Positions 35,608 to 44,845 of a stretch of DNA of 64,000 nucleotides are shown here, in pieces (the stretch's first letter is position 1; the number at the start of each line of letters is the position of its first letter). The position numbers and the translations under genes are program-made. Below the pieces are notes generated by a model that searched no databases, was not told where the DNA came from, and worked only from the letters and a program-made list of their open reading frames with translations. Source of the stretch: Bradyrhizobium lupini (GTDB lineage: Bacteria; Pseudomonadota; Alphaproteobacteria; Rhizobiales; Xanthobacteraceae); assembly GCF_040939785.1 (NCBI RefSeq), contig NZ_CP162553.1:5289001-5353000 (forward strand), in the 5' to 3' direction.

Positions 35608-37311
35608 ATGACTATGATCGGTTGGCTCCAGATCATTCTCTTTTGCGTCATTACCGTCGCGCTCACAAAACCGCTCGGCTGGTACATGATGCGCGTGTTC
35701 AACGGCGAGCGGACCTTCCTGTCTCCGGTGCTGCGTCCGATCGAGGCCGGCATCTACCGGTTCTCCGGCGTCGACGAGAAGCGCGAGCAGCATTGGCTGA
35801 CCTATACGGTCGCCATGCTGTTGTTCCATGTCGGCGGCTTCCTCATCATCTACGGCGTGATGCGGTTGCAGGCCGTCCTGCCGTTCAATCCGGCCGGCCA
35901 AAGCGCTGTCGCCGCGGATCTCTCCTTCAACACCGCGATCTCCTTCATCACCAACACCAACTGGCAGAATTACGGTGGAGAGAGCACGCTGTCCTATCTC
36001 GTGCAGATGCTCGGCTTGACGCACCAGAACTTCTTGTCGGCGGCAACCGGCATCGCGCTGGCGGTCGCCCTGATCCGCGGCTTCTCGCGCGCGTCGGCGC
36101 GCACCGTCGGAAATTTTTGGGTCGACGTCACCCGCTGCAGCCTCTATGTGCTGTTGCCAATCTGTATTGTCTATACGCTGTTCCTGGTCTGGCAGGGCAT
36201 CCCGCAGACGCTCGGTGACTATGTCGAGGCCACCACGCTCGAGGGTGCCAAGCAAACCATCGCGGTCGGCCCGGTCGCCTCCCAGGTCGCGATCAAGATG
36301 CTCGGCACCAATGGCGGCGGCTTCTTCAACGCCAATGCGGCGCATCCGTTCGAAAATCCGACCGCGCTGTCCAATTTCATTCAGATGCTGTCGATCTTCG
36401 TTCTGGGTGCGGCGCTGACCAACGTGTTCGGTCGCATGGTCGGCAACGAGCGCCAGGGCTGGTCGATCCTGTCCGTGATGGGCGTGCTGTTCGTCGCCGG
36501 TGTCGTCATCACCTATTGGGCGGAGGCCAACGGTACTTCGACCCTGCACGCGCTCGGCCTGACCGGCGGCAACATGGAAGGCAAGGAGGTTCGCTTCGGC
36601 ATCATCGCGTCCTCCCTGTTCGCCGTGATCACGACGGCCGCCTCCTGTGGCGCGGTCAACGCCATGCATGACAGCTTCACGGCGCTCGGCGGCATGATTC
36701 CCCTGATCAATATGCAGCTCGGCGAAATCATCGTCGGCGGCGTCGGCGCCGGCCTTTATGGCATGCTGCTGTTCGTCGTGCTCGCGATCTTCGTGGCAGG
36801 CCTGATGGTCGGCCGCACGCCGGAGTATGTCGGCAAGAAGATCGAGGCGCGCGAGGTGAAGATGGCGATGCTCGCGATCCTGGTGCTGCCGCTGATGTAT
36901 CTGGGATGGACCGCGGTCGGCGTGATCTATCCGGCGGCGGTCGCCTCGATGGCGAATGCCGGGCCGCATGGCTTCACCGAGGTGCTCTATGCCTTCACCT
37001 CGGCGACCGGCAACAACGGCTCGGCATTCGCGGGCCTCACCGGCAACACCTTCTTCTACAATCTCACGCTCGCAAGCGCGATGTTCGTCGGCCGCTTCTT
37101 CATGATCATCCCGGCGATGGCGATCGCGGGTTCGCTGGCCGCCAAGAAATCGATCCCGCCGTCCGCGGGCACCCTCCCGACCACGGGCGGGCTGTTCGTC
37201 GGCCTCGTCGTCGGCGTGATCCTGATCATCGGCGGCCTCACCTTCTTCCCGGCCGTCGCCCTCGGCCCCATCGTCGAGCATCTCGCGATGAACGCCGGCC
37301 AAGTGTTCTGA
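35608..37311 (+). CDS. kdpA: Potassium-transporting ATPase subunit KdpA
   Basis: A 567-residue channel-like subunit that selects K+. It has the repeated M1-P-M2 layout of the SKT superfamily, with selectivity-filter segments [50 protein letters not shown] and [20 protein letters not shown]. The N-terminal [19 protein letters not shown] is the first helix. The length and all four filter loops are normal. AAGGGTTGA precedes ATG 35608. Confidence 0.97.
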   Translation: MTMIGWLQIILFCVITVALTKPLGWYMMRVFNGERTFLSPVLRPIEAGIYRFSGVDEKREQHWLTYTVAMLLFHVGGFLIIYGVMRLQAVLPFNPAGQSAVAADLSFNTAISFITNTNWQNYGGESTLSYLVQMLGLTHQNFLSAATGIALAVALIRGFSRASARTVGNFWVDVTRCSLYVLLPICIVYTLFLVWQGIPQTLGDYVEATTLEGAKQTIAVGPVASQVAIKMLGTNGGGFFNANAAHPFENPTALSNFIQMLSIFVLGAALTNVFGRMVGNERQGWSILSVMGVLFVAGVVITYWAEANGTSTLHALGLTGGNMEGKEVRFGIIASSLFAVITTAASCGAVNAMHDSFTALGGMIPLINMQLGEIIVGGVGAGLYGMLLFVVLAIFVAGLMVGRTPEYVGKKIEAREVKMAMLAILVLPLMYLGWTAVGVIYPAAVASMANAGPHGFTEVLYAFTSATGNNGSAFAGLTGNTFFYNLTLASAMFVGRFFMIIPAMAIAGSLAAKKSIPPSAGTLPTTGGLFVGLVVGVILIIGGLTFFPAVALGPIVEHLAMNAGQVF

Positions 37312-37360
37312 ACGACTAGTGTTCTGATCGACCGCCTTCTGATTGTTTGGAGTGACCTCC

Positions 37361-39474
37361 ATGGATACCACGAAACTGCAAAAACGCGCGTCCGTCTCGG
37401 CGATGCTCGATCCCAAGATCGTCGTGCCTGCGATCCGCGCGTCCTTCATCAAGCTCGATCCGCGCTTGATGATCAAGAATCCGGTGATGTTTGTGGTCGA
37501 GATCGTGGCCGCGCTCACCACTGTGATCTTCCTGCGCGATCTCCTCACCGCCGGTGAGAATCTCGGCTTCACCTTCCAGATCATCGTCTGGCTCTGGTTC
37601 ACGGTGCTGTTTGCCAACTTCGCCGAAGCGGTAGCAGAAGGCCGCGGCAAGGCGCAGGCGGAATCGCTGCGCAAGACCCGCACCGAGAGCCAGGCCAAGC
37701 TACTGACCGGCTCTGACCGCACCTTCAAGTTGGTGCCCGGCACCAGCCTCAAGGTCGGCGACATCGTGCTGGTCGAGGCCGGCGATACCATTCCCTCCGA
37801 TGGCGAGGTGATCGAGGGCGTCGCGTCCGTCAACGAGGCCGCCATCACCGGCGAGTCCGCACCCGTGATCCGCGAATCCGGTGGCGACCGTTCGGCGGTG
37901 ACCGGCGGCACCCAGGTGCTGTCCGACTGGTTTCGCGTGCGGATCACGGCAGCGCAGGGCTCGACCTTCATCGACCGTATGATCAAGCTGGTCGAGGGCG
38001 CCGAGCGGGCGAAGACCTGAACGAGATCGCGCTCAACATCCTGCTGGCGGGCCTCACCATCATCTTCGTGTTCGCCACCGTCACCATCCCGAGCTACGCG
38101 GCCTATGCCGGCGGCTCGATCTCGGTGGTTGTGCTGGTCGCGCTGTTCGTGACGCTGATCCCGACCACGATCGGCGCACTGCTGTCGGCGATCGGCATCG
38201 CCGGCATGGACCGTCTGGTCCGCTTCAACGTGCTGGCGATGTCCGGCCGTGCGGTCGAGGCCGCCGGAGACGTCGACACGCTACTGCTCGACAAGACCGG
38301 AACGATCACGCTCGGCAACCGCCAGGCGACCTCCTTTCGCCCGGTGCGCGGGGTCACCGAGCAGGAGCTGGCGGACGCGGCCCAGCTCGCCTCGCTCGCC
38401 GACGAGACCCCGGAGGGCCGTTCGATCGTGGTGCTGGCCAAGGAAAAATACAGTATCCGTGGCCGCGACATGGCCGAGTTGGGAGCCACCTTCATCCCGT
38501 TCACGGCGCTGACCCGCATGAGCGGCGTCGACGCCGGCGGCTCGTCGGTGCGTAAGGGCGCGGTCGATGCGATCCTCAACTATGTCGGTGGCGGTGGACC
38601 GCTGGTGGTCGCCTCCGGCAACACGGCTCGTTCCATCCAGCCCGCCGGGCTCTCGGACATCGGCCGCGAGATTCAGACCATCGCCGACGACATATCGAAG
38701 GCCGGCGGCACGCCGCTGGCGGTCGCCCGGGACGGCAAGCTGCTCGGCATCATCCAGCTCAAGGACATCGTCAAGGGCGGTATCCGCGAGCGCTTTGCCG
38801 AGCTGCGACGCATGGGCATCCGCACCGTCATGATTACCGGCGACAATCCCATGACGGCGGCCGCGATTGCAGCGGAAGCCGGCGTCGACGACTTCCTGGC
38901 GCAGGCAACTCCCGAGGACAAGCTCAAGCTGATCCGCGACGAGCAGGCCAAGGGTAAGTTGGTGGCGATGTGCGGCGACGGCACCAACGATGCGCCGGCG
39001 CTCGCGCAGGCAGATGTCGGTGTCGCCATGAACACGGGCACCCAGGCGGCTCGCGAGGCCGGCAACATGGTCGACCTCGACTCCAATCCGACCAAGCTGA
39101 TCGAGGTGGTCGAGATCGGCAAGCAGCTCCTGATGACGCGCGGCGCGCTGACTACATTCTCGATCGCCAACGACGTCGCGAAATATTTCGCGATAATCCC
39201 GGCGATGTTCCTGGCGTTCTACCCCCAGCTCAATGTGCTCAACATCATGAATCTGTCGAGCCCGCAGAGCGCCATCCTGTCGGCGATCATCTTCAACGCG
39301 CTTGTTATCATCGCGCTGATCCCGCTGGCGCTGAAGGGCGTCGCCTATCGCGCGGTCGGGGCCGGCGCACTGCTCCGGCGCAACCTGCTGATCTACGGCC
39401 TCGGCGGAATCGTCATTCCCTTTATCGGCATCAAGGCGATCGACCTCGTGGTGACCGCTTTGCATTTGGCCTAA
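37361..39474 (+). pseudogene. kdpB: Potassium-transporting ATPase ATP-binding subunit KdpB, one-base frameshift
   Basis: A P-type ATPase subunit. From ATG 37361 the protein reads normally (actuator motif [13 protein letters not shown]) to VEGAERAKT, where ACC-TGA creates a stop at 38018. The expected [20 protein letters not shown] resumes at once in another frame. One base, most likely a C, is missing at 38015-38018. The second part keeps the phosphorylation site [33 protein letters not shown] and [19 protein letters not shown]. Correction gives 704 residues. Since kdpA, kdpC, kdpD and kdpE are intact, an error in the sequence is more likely than a dead pump. Confidence 0.93.
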
Positions 39475-39477
39475 CCC

Positions 39478-39566
39478 CGTCATTGCGAGCGAAGCGAAGC
39501 AATCCAGAATTCTTGCCGCGGCTGAGAGACTGGATTGCTTCGTCGCTTCGCCCCTCGCAATGACGA
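39478..39566. repeat. Palindromic repeat, family C, between kdpB and kdpC
   Basis: Arms CGTCATTGCGAGCGAAGCGA (from 39478) and TCGCCCCTCGCAATGACGAA (to about 39567) are inverted copies around a GC-rich centre. It begins 3 bases after the kdpB stop and ends just before the kdpC Shine-Dalgarno, so it is transcribed within the operon. The same family occurs at 43766-43846. Confidence 0.8.
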
Positions 39567-39584
39567 AAGAAATAGGAGAAACAC

Positions 39585-40187
39585 ATGCTCAGAGAAATCC
39601 GCCCCGCCATCGTCCTGCTGCTGGTGCTCACCGCCATCACTGGCTTAGCCTATCCGCTCGCGATGACCGCTATTGCCGGCGCGATCTTCCCCGCGCAGGC
39701 GCAGGGCAGCCTGATCGAGCGCGACGGCAAGGTGGTCGGCTCCGCCCTGATCGGGCAGGAGTTCAAGGACGACAAATATTTCCACGGCCGTCCCTCGGCG
39801 ACGGTGGCGCCGAATCCGAACGATTCGACCAAGACGGTACCGGCGCCCTACAACGCCGCGAATTCGGGTGGCTCAAATCTCGGCCCGACCAGCAAGGCGC
39901 TGGCCGACCGGCTGCAGGAAGACGTGGACAAGCTCAGGGGCGAGAATCCGAATGCCGCCGTGCCGGTCGACCTCGTGACGACCTCAGCCAGTGGCCTCGA
40001 TCCGGATATCTCGCCGGAAGCGGCGCAATTCCAGGTGCCGCGCGTCGTGAAGGCGCGAAACGTGCCGGAGGATCAGGTCAAGCAACTGGTGGCTTCCAAC
40101 ACCCAGGGCCGCCTGCTCGGCCTGATCGGCGAGCCCCGGGTCAACGTGCTGACTCTGAATCTCGCGCTCGATCGTGCCACGAAGTAG
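39585..40187 (+). CDS. kdpC: Potassium-transporting ATPase subunit KdpC
   Basis: A 200-residue subunit with one N-terminal membrane helix ([20 protein letters not shown]) and a periplasmic domain. The conserved [20 protein letters not shown] and [15 protein letters not shown] are present, and the end [14 protein letters not shown] is typical. It assists ATP binding and complex assembly. GGAG at 39573-39576 precedes the ATG. Confidence 0.95.
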   Translation: MLREIRPAIVLLLVLTAITGLAYPLAMTAIAGAIFPAQAQGSLIERDGKVVGSALIGQEFKDDKYFHGRPSATVAPNPNDSTKTVPAPYNAANSGGSNLGPTSKALADRLQEDVDKLRGENPNAAVPVDLVTTSASGLDPDISPEAAQFQVPRVVKARNVPEDQVKQLVASNTQGRLLGLIGEPRVNVLTLNLALDRATK

Positions 40188-40224
40188 TCTAGGCTAGGTC
40201 CGCGCGGATGATTATATTGATCTG

Positions 40225-42948
40225 ATGGTCCGAGAGCGCCGCGATCCCGAACAACGTCCTTCGCCCGAGGCGCTGCTGGAGGCCGCGCGCCGGGAGGAGG
40301 GCGTGAGCGGCAAGCTGAAAATCTTCGTCGGCGCCGCTCCCGGCGTCGGCAAGACCTACGAGATGCTGCAAAGCGCCCACGCCAAGCGCAAGGCCGGCAT
40401 CGACCTCGTGGTCGGCTTCGTCGAGACCCATGGCCGGGCCGAGACAGAGGCGCTGGTGCGTGGGCTGGAAGTGATCCCGCGCAAGAAGCTCGACTACCGC
40501 GGCCAGATTGTCGAAGAAATGGATCTCGACGCCGTGATCGCGCGCCGCCCGAAAATCGCGCTGGTCGACGAGCTCGCCCACACCAATGCTCCCCTTTGTC
40601 GCCATCCAAAACGCCATCTCGATGTCGAGGAGCTGCTGTCCCACGGCATCGACGTCTACACCGCCGTCAATATCCAGCACATCGAGAGCCTGAACGACGT
40701 TGTCGCGCAGATCACCCATGTGCGGGTGCGCGAGACCGTGCCGGATTCGGTGTTCGACCGCGCAGACGCCATCGAGCTGATCGACCTCACGCCCGACGAC
40801 CTGATCCAGCGCCTGAAGGAAGGCAAGGTCTATGTCCCCAGGCAGGCCGAGCGGGCGCTGGAGCATTATTTCTCGCCGGGCAACCTGACCGCGCTGCGTG
40901 AACTCGCGCTGCGGCGCACGGCCGAACGGGTCGACGAGCAGCTACTCAGCCACATGCAGGCGAACGCGATCGCCGGTCCCTGGGCCGCAGGCGAGCGCAT
41001 CCTCGTCTGCATCAGCGAAGATCCGCGCGCGGCCAGCCTCGTGCGTTACACCAAGCGGCTGGCCGACCGGCTGCACGCGCCGTTTATCGCGGTGTCGATC
41101 GAGACGCGGCGGTCCCTGCAAATGTCCGATGAGGAGCGCGACCGGCTCGCCGATACGCTGCGGCTCGCGGAATCGCTCGGCGGCGAGGCACTGACGATTC
41201 CGGGCGTCGGCCGCCGCCTCGCCGACGACGTGGTCAACTTCGCGCAGGGCAACAACGTCACCCAGATCGTGATCGGAAAGTCCACGCGCTCGCTCTGGTT
41301 CGAGATGACGCGCGGCTCCGTCGTGCACGATCTGGTGCGCCGCGCCGGTAACATCAGCGTGCATGTCATCCCTGGCGACGAATTCACGAACGAGCCGCCG
41401 CCGAAGACGGCGGTACAGACCGCAACGCGATCGGACCCGTTCGATGGGCGGCCCTATCTGAAGGCGGTCGGGATCACCGCGCTTGGCCTCGCTGCCGCCG
41501 TGGCGATCAAGCCGTATTTCGGCATTGAAAACGTCGACCTGATGTTTCTGACCGCCGTGGTGACGGTTGCCGTGCGCTACGGATTGTGGCCGTCGTTGCT
41601 TGCGAGTGTCGCGGCGTCCCTCGCCTACAATTTCTTCTTCCTGCCGCCGGTCTATACCTTCACCATTACCGATCCGACCAATGTCGCGGCGTTCTTTTTC
41701 TTCATGCTGATTGCGTTCGTGGTGTCGAATGTGGCGGGGCGGGTCCGCACCCAGGCTGATGCTGCGATCGGCCGCATCCGGACCACCGAGCAGCTCTATG
41801 CTTTCAGCCGCAAGCTCGCCGGCACCGGCACGCTCGACGACGTGCTGTGGGCGACCGCCTACCAGATCGCGCTGATGCTGAAAGTCCGCGTGGTGCTGCT
41901 GTTGCCGGACGAAGGGCTGCTCACGGTGAAGTCGGGCTATCCGCCCGAGGACGATCTCGATCGGGCCGACCTTGCGGCCGCCAACTGGGCCTGGAGCAAT
42001 GACCGGCCTGCAGGCCGCGGCTCGGACACGCTGCCTGGTGCAAAACGGCTATTCCTGCCGATGCGCACCGGGCGCGGCCCGATCGGGGTCATCGGGATCG
42101 ACAACGACCGCACCGGTCCCTTGCTGACGCCGGACCAGCGCCGGCTGCTCGATGCGCTGGTCGACCAGGGTGCGCTGGCAATCGAGCGCGTGCTGCTGGT
42201 CGAGGACGTCGATCGCGTCAAGCGCTCCGTCGAATCCGAGCGGCTGCGTTCCGCATTGTTGACGTCGATTTCGCACGACCTGAAGACGCCGCTCGCATCC
42301 GTGCTGGGTGCGGCCTCGACCATGCGCGATCTCGCCAGCGCGCTCTCCGACACCGAGAAGCGCGACCTGCTCGCCACCGTGATCGACGAATCCGAACGGC
42401 TCAACCGCTTCATTGCCAATCTGCTTGACATGACCAAGCTCGAATCCGGCGCCATCGTGCCCAACGCTGCGTTGCACGATCTCGGAGAGATCGTCGGCAG
42501 CGCGCTCCGGCGGGCAGCCAAGATCCTCACCGCCCACAAGGTGGAGCTGGAGTCGGCCGCAGACCTTCCCATGCTCCAGCTCGATGCGGTGCTGTTCGAG
42601 CAGGTGCTGTTCAACCTGCTCGACAACGCCGCCAAATATTCGCCGCCCCACGCGACGGTCTCGATTCGCAGCCGGCGCGACGGCGATCATGTGGTGCTCC
42701 AGATTACCGATGAGGGCGAGGGTATTCCGTCCGAGGAGCTCGAGAGCGTGTTCGACAAGTTTTATCGCGCGCGGAGGGGCGATCATGTCCGTCCCGGTAC
42801 CGGGCTCGGGCTCGCCATCTCCCGCGGCTTCGTCGAGGCGATGCGTGGCACGATCTCGGCCGCGAATCGCAGCGACCGGAGCGGCGCGGTTCTGACCATC
42901 CGTCTGCCCATTCCGGCCCGGACCCACGCATTGGATACCGCCGCATGA
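40225..42948 (+). CDS. kdpD: Osmosensitive K+ channel sensor histidine kinase KdpD
   Basis: A 907-residue sensor kinase. The N-terminal KdpD domain has Walker A GAAPGVGKT (residues 36-44), and LVDELAHTNAP is the Walker-B-like part. A universal-stress-protein-type domain follows (RILVCISEDPRAASLVRYTK), then four membrane helices (about 410-510) and a GAF-like region. The HisKA domain has the phospho-acceptor His in SISHDLKTPLASVLG, and the ATPase lobe has NLLDNAAKYSPP, DEGEGIP and GTGLGLAISRGF. It senses low K+ and phosphorylates KdpE. It starts 37 bases after kdpC, so a single kdpFABCDE transcript is likely. Confidence 0.96.
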   Translation: MVRERRDPEQRPSPEALLEAARREEGVSGKLKIFVGAAPGVGKTYEMLQSAHAKRKAGIDLVVGFVETHGRAETEALVRGLEVIPRKKLDYRGQIVEEMDLDAVIARRPKIALVDELAHTNAPLCRHPKRHLDVEELLSHGIDVYTAVNIQHIESLNDVVAQITHVRVRETVPDSVFDRADAIELIDLTPDDLIQRLKEGKVYVPRQAERALEHYFSPGNLTALRELALRRTAERVDEQLLSHMQANAIAGPWAAGERILVCISEDPRAASLVRYTKRLADRLHAPFIAVSIETRRSLQMSDEERDRLADTLRLAESLGGEALTIPGVGRRLADDVVNFAQGNNVTQIVIGKSTRSLWFEMTRGSVVHDLVRRAGNISVHVIPGDEFTNEPPPKTAVQTATRSDPFDGRPYLKAVGITALGLAAAVAIKPYFGIENVDLMFLTAVVTVAVRYGLWPSLLASVAASLAYNFFFLPPVYTFTITDPTNVAAFFFFMLIAFVVSNVAGRVRTQADAAIGRIRTTEQLYAFSRKLAGTGTLDDVLWATAYQIALMLKVRVVLLLPDEGLLTVKSGYPPEDDLDRADLAAANWAWSNDRPAGRGSDTLPGAKRLFLPMRTGRGPIGVIGIDNDRTGPLLTPDQRRLLDALVDQGALAIERVLLVEDVDRVKRSVESERLRSALLTSISHDLKTPLASVLGAASTMRDLASALSDTEKRDLLATVIDESERLNRFIANLLDMTKLESGAIVPNAALHDLGEIVGSALRRAAKILTAHKVELESAADLPMLQLDAVLFEQVLFNLLDNAAKYSPPHATVSIRSRRDGDHVVLQITDEGEGIPSEELESVFDKFYRARRGDHVRPGTGLGLAISRGFVEAMRGTISAANRSDRSGAVLTIRLPIPARTHALDTAA

Positions 42949-43634
42949 GCGCAGCCCCGATCAAGGTGCTGGTCATCGACGACGAGCCGCCGATCCGCAA
43001 ATTGCTGCGGATGGGGCTCTCGACGCAAGGCTATGAGATCCTGGAGGCGTCGAACGGCAAGACCGCGCTGGAGAAGCTCAGCGAGGGTCCCGCGCTGATC
43101 ATCCTCGATCTCGGCCTGCCTGACATTCAGGGCCACGAGCTGCTGCGCACCATCCGCGCCCGCAATGAAGCTGTGCCGATCGTGGTACTGTCGAGCCGTG
43201 GCGACGAAGCCGGCAAGGTGGAGGCGCTCGATCTCGGGGCCGACGATTATCTGACAAAGCCGTTCGGCATGGACGAGCTGCTGGCGCGCCTGCGCGCCGC
43301 GCTGCGGCACCAGCTTCAGATCCAGGGCGAACGGCCGGTGTTTCGTGCCGGCGATCTCTCGGTCGATCTGGTGCGCCGGGTCGTCAGGGTCGGCGAGCGC
43401 GACGTCAAACTGTCGCCGAAGGAATATGACCTCCTGCGTGTGCTGGTGCAGCACGCCGGCAAGGTGCTCACCCACCGCTTCCTGCTGAGGGAGTTATGGG
43501 ACGAGCTGACCGACGCGCAATATCTGCGCGTCTATGTCCGCCAGCTCCGGCAGAAGATCGAAGCCGATCCGGAACGGCCGCAATATGTACTGACGGAAAC
43601 GGGGATCGGGTATCGGTTAAGGGCAGGGGATTAG
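42945..43634 (+). CDS. kdpE: KDP operon response regulator KdpE
   Basis: A 229-residue OmpR/PhoB-type regulator. The receiver domain has the acidic pocket DDE (residues 12-14), phospho-acceptor Asp 55 (LIILDLGLPD) and Lys in LTKPFG. The winged-helix DNA-binding domain follows (LSPKEYDLLRVLVQHAGKVL, LTETGIGYRLRAGD). The ATG overlaps the kdpD stop by four bases (ATGA). It activates kdp when phosphorylated; the leader hairpin or nearby dyads at 35288-35340 could be its target. Confidence 0.96.
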   Translation: MSAAPIKVLVIDDEPPIRKLLRMGLSTQGYEILEASNGKTALEKLSEGPALIILDLGLPDIQGHELLRTIRARNEAVPIVVLSSRGDEAGKVEALDLGADDYLTKPFGMDELLARLRAALRHQLQIQGERPVFRAGDLSVDLVRRVVRVGERDVKLSPKEYDLLRVLVQHAGKVLTHRFLLRELWDELTDAQYLRVYVRQLRQKIEADPERPQYVLTETGIGYRLRAGD

Positions 43635-43656
43635 GGTTGCCCGCGTGCAACGATCC

Positions 43657-43742
43657 GTCATGGCCGGGCTTGTCCCGGCCATCCACGTCTTGACCCAGGG
43701 GACCGAGAACGTGGATGCCCTGGACAAGCCCGGGCATGACGG
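43657..43742. repeat. Palindromic repeat, family B
   Basis: Arms CGTCATGGCCGGGCTTGTCC (from 43657) and GGACAAGCCCGGGCATGACG (to 43742) with an inner CCACGT/ACGTGG pair. It follows kdpE by 22 bases and may end that transcript. Same family as 29158-29246. Confidence 0.8.
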
Positions 43743-43765
43743 TCGGCGCAAGCCTGCATCAGCAT

Positions 43766-43846
43766 CGTCATTGCGAGCGCAGCGAAGCAATCCAGACTGC
43801 CCCCGCGGAAAGATACTGGATTGCTTCGCTGCGCTCGCAATGACGG
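43766..43846. repeat. Palindromic repeat, family C
   Basis: CGTCATTGCGAGCGCAGCGA (from 43766) and its exact inverse (to about 43846), including GCAATCCAG/CTGGATTGC, form a hairpin with near-perfect 30-base arms. It lies between the convergent kdpE and ku genes, immediately next to another repeat family. Confidence 0.85.
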
Positions 43847-43852
43847 ATTAAG

Positions 43853-44737
43853 TCAACCCGCCTTCCTCTGCCGCGCGGTCGACCGATGCGTCTTCTTCGC
43901 CGCGCCCGTTCGCCCCGACGCCCGGCGCGCATGGGACTTCGCCGCCGTCTTCTTCCCGCCGCGTCCCTTCAAGCTCTGCTTCAGCGCATCCATCAGGCTG
44001 ACCACATTGCTCGGCTTCTCCTCGGGCTCCGGCAGTTCGATTGTCTTGCCGCTGGCCTTGCGCTTCACCAGGGCCTTCAGCGCGGTCTCGTAGTCGTCCT
44101 TGAACTTGCTGGGATCGAAATGGGAGGTCTTGGTCTGGAGGATATGGCCGGCGAGCTCAACCATGTCCTTGGTGATCTTCGGGCTCTTGATGTCGTCGAA
44201 GAACTGGTCCTCGTCGCGCAGTTCGTAGGGGAAGCGCAGCGTGGTGCCGAGCAGGCCCTTGCCGAGCGGCTCGATCGCGATGATGTGCTCGCGATTGGTG
44301 AGCACGATCTTGGCGAGCGCGACGCGATCCTGGTCCTTCATGGCGTCGCGGATCACGGCAAAAGCATCGACCGCGGCCTTGCCGTCGGGCGCGATGTAGT
44401 AGGGGTGGTTGAGATAGCGCTGGTCGATCTCGTCGCTCGGCACAAAGCTCTCGATGTCGATGGTGTGGTTGCTCTCGATCTGGACCGCTTCGAGCTCCTC
44501 CGGCTCGATCTCGACATATTTGCCCTTGCGCAGCTCGTAGCCGCGCCCCTTCTGGTCGCTCTCGACGACGTCGCCGGTCTCGGCGTCGATCATCTGCTGC
44601 TTCAACCGGTTGCCGGTCTCCCGGTTGATCATGTGAAACCGCGTCTTCTCGGCCGCGGTGGTCGCCGGATAAAGCACAACGGGGCAACTGACCAGCGAGA
44701 GCTTCAACGTTCCCTTCCAATAGGCGCGCGGTGCCAT
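43853..44737 (-). CDS. ku: Non-homologous end joining protein Ku
   Basis: A 294-residue bacterial Ku. ATG 44737 (MAPRAYWKG) follows GGAG 6 bases upstream; a second in-frame ATG at 44755 would add six residues. Typical blocks are [40 protein letters not shown], the core [19 protein letters not shown] and the C-terminal [20 protein letters not shown]. The tail is rich in Lys, Arg and Ala ([20 protein letters not shown]), a common DNA-binding extension. Ku binds double-strand ends as a ring-shaped homodimer and recruits LigD, encoded divergently 108 bases away. A much longer antisense frame through ligD is only a shadow. Confidence 0.96.
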   Translation of the reverse strand: MAPRAYWKGTLKLSLVSCPVVLYPATTAAEKTRFHMINRETGNRLKQQMIDAETGDVVESDQKGRGYELRKGKYVEIEPEELEAVQIESNHTIDIESFVPSDEIDQRYLNHPYYIAPDGKAAVDAFAVIRDAMKDQDRVALAKIVLTNREHIIAIEPLGKGLLGTTLRFPYELRDEDQFFDDIKSPKITKDMVELAGHILQTKTSHFDPSKFKDDYETALKALVKRKASGKTIELPEPEEKPSNVVSLMDALKQSLKGRGGKKTAAKSHARRASGRTGAAKKTHRSTARQRKAG

Positions 44738-44758
44738 TCCGTTCTCCAGAGTCATTTT

Positions 44759-44791
44759 GGAACCCCAACCGTCCCGCGGGGTTTTGGTTCC
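44759..44791. promoter_or_regulatory. Inverted repeat in the ku-ligD divergent spacer
   Basis: GGAACCCCAACC (44759-44770) and GGTTTTGGTTCC (44780-44791) are inverted copies matching at 10 of 12 positions, with a 9-base centre. The site lies in the 108-base spacer between the two starts, where one bound regulator could control both NHEJ genes. It may also be part of overlapping promoters; no -35/-10 pair is obvious. Confidence 0.45.
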
Positions 44792-44845
44792 GGGTGGGAT
44801 GCGGGCCGTGATAGGCTTCACGCCAAAGAGAATCCGGGACCAGTC

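Noticed and set aside
35542..37986. An 814-codon minus-strand frame across kdpA and kdpB
   Set aside because: Antisense shadow of kdpA/kdpB; the plus strand encodes intact family motifs.
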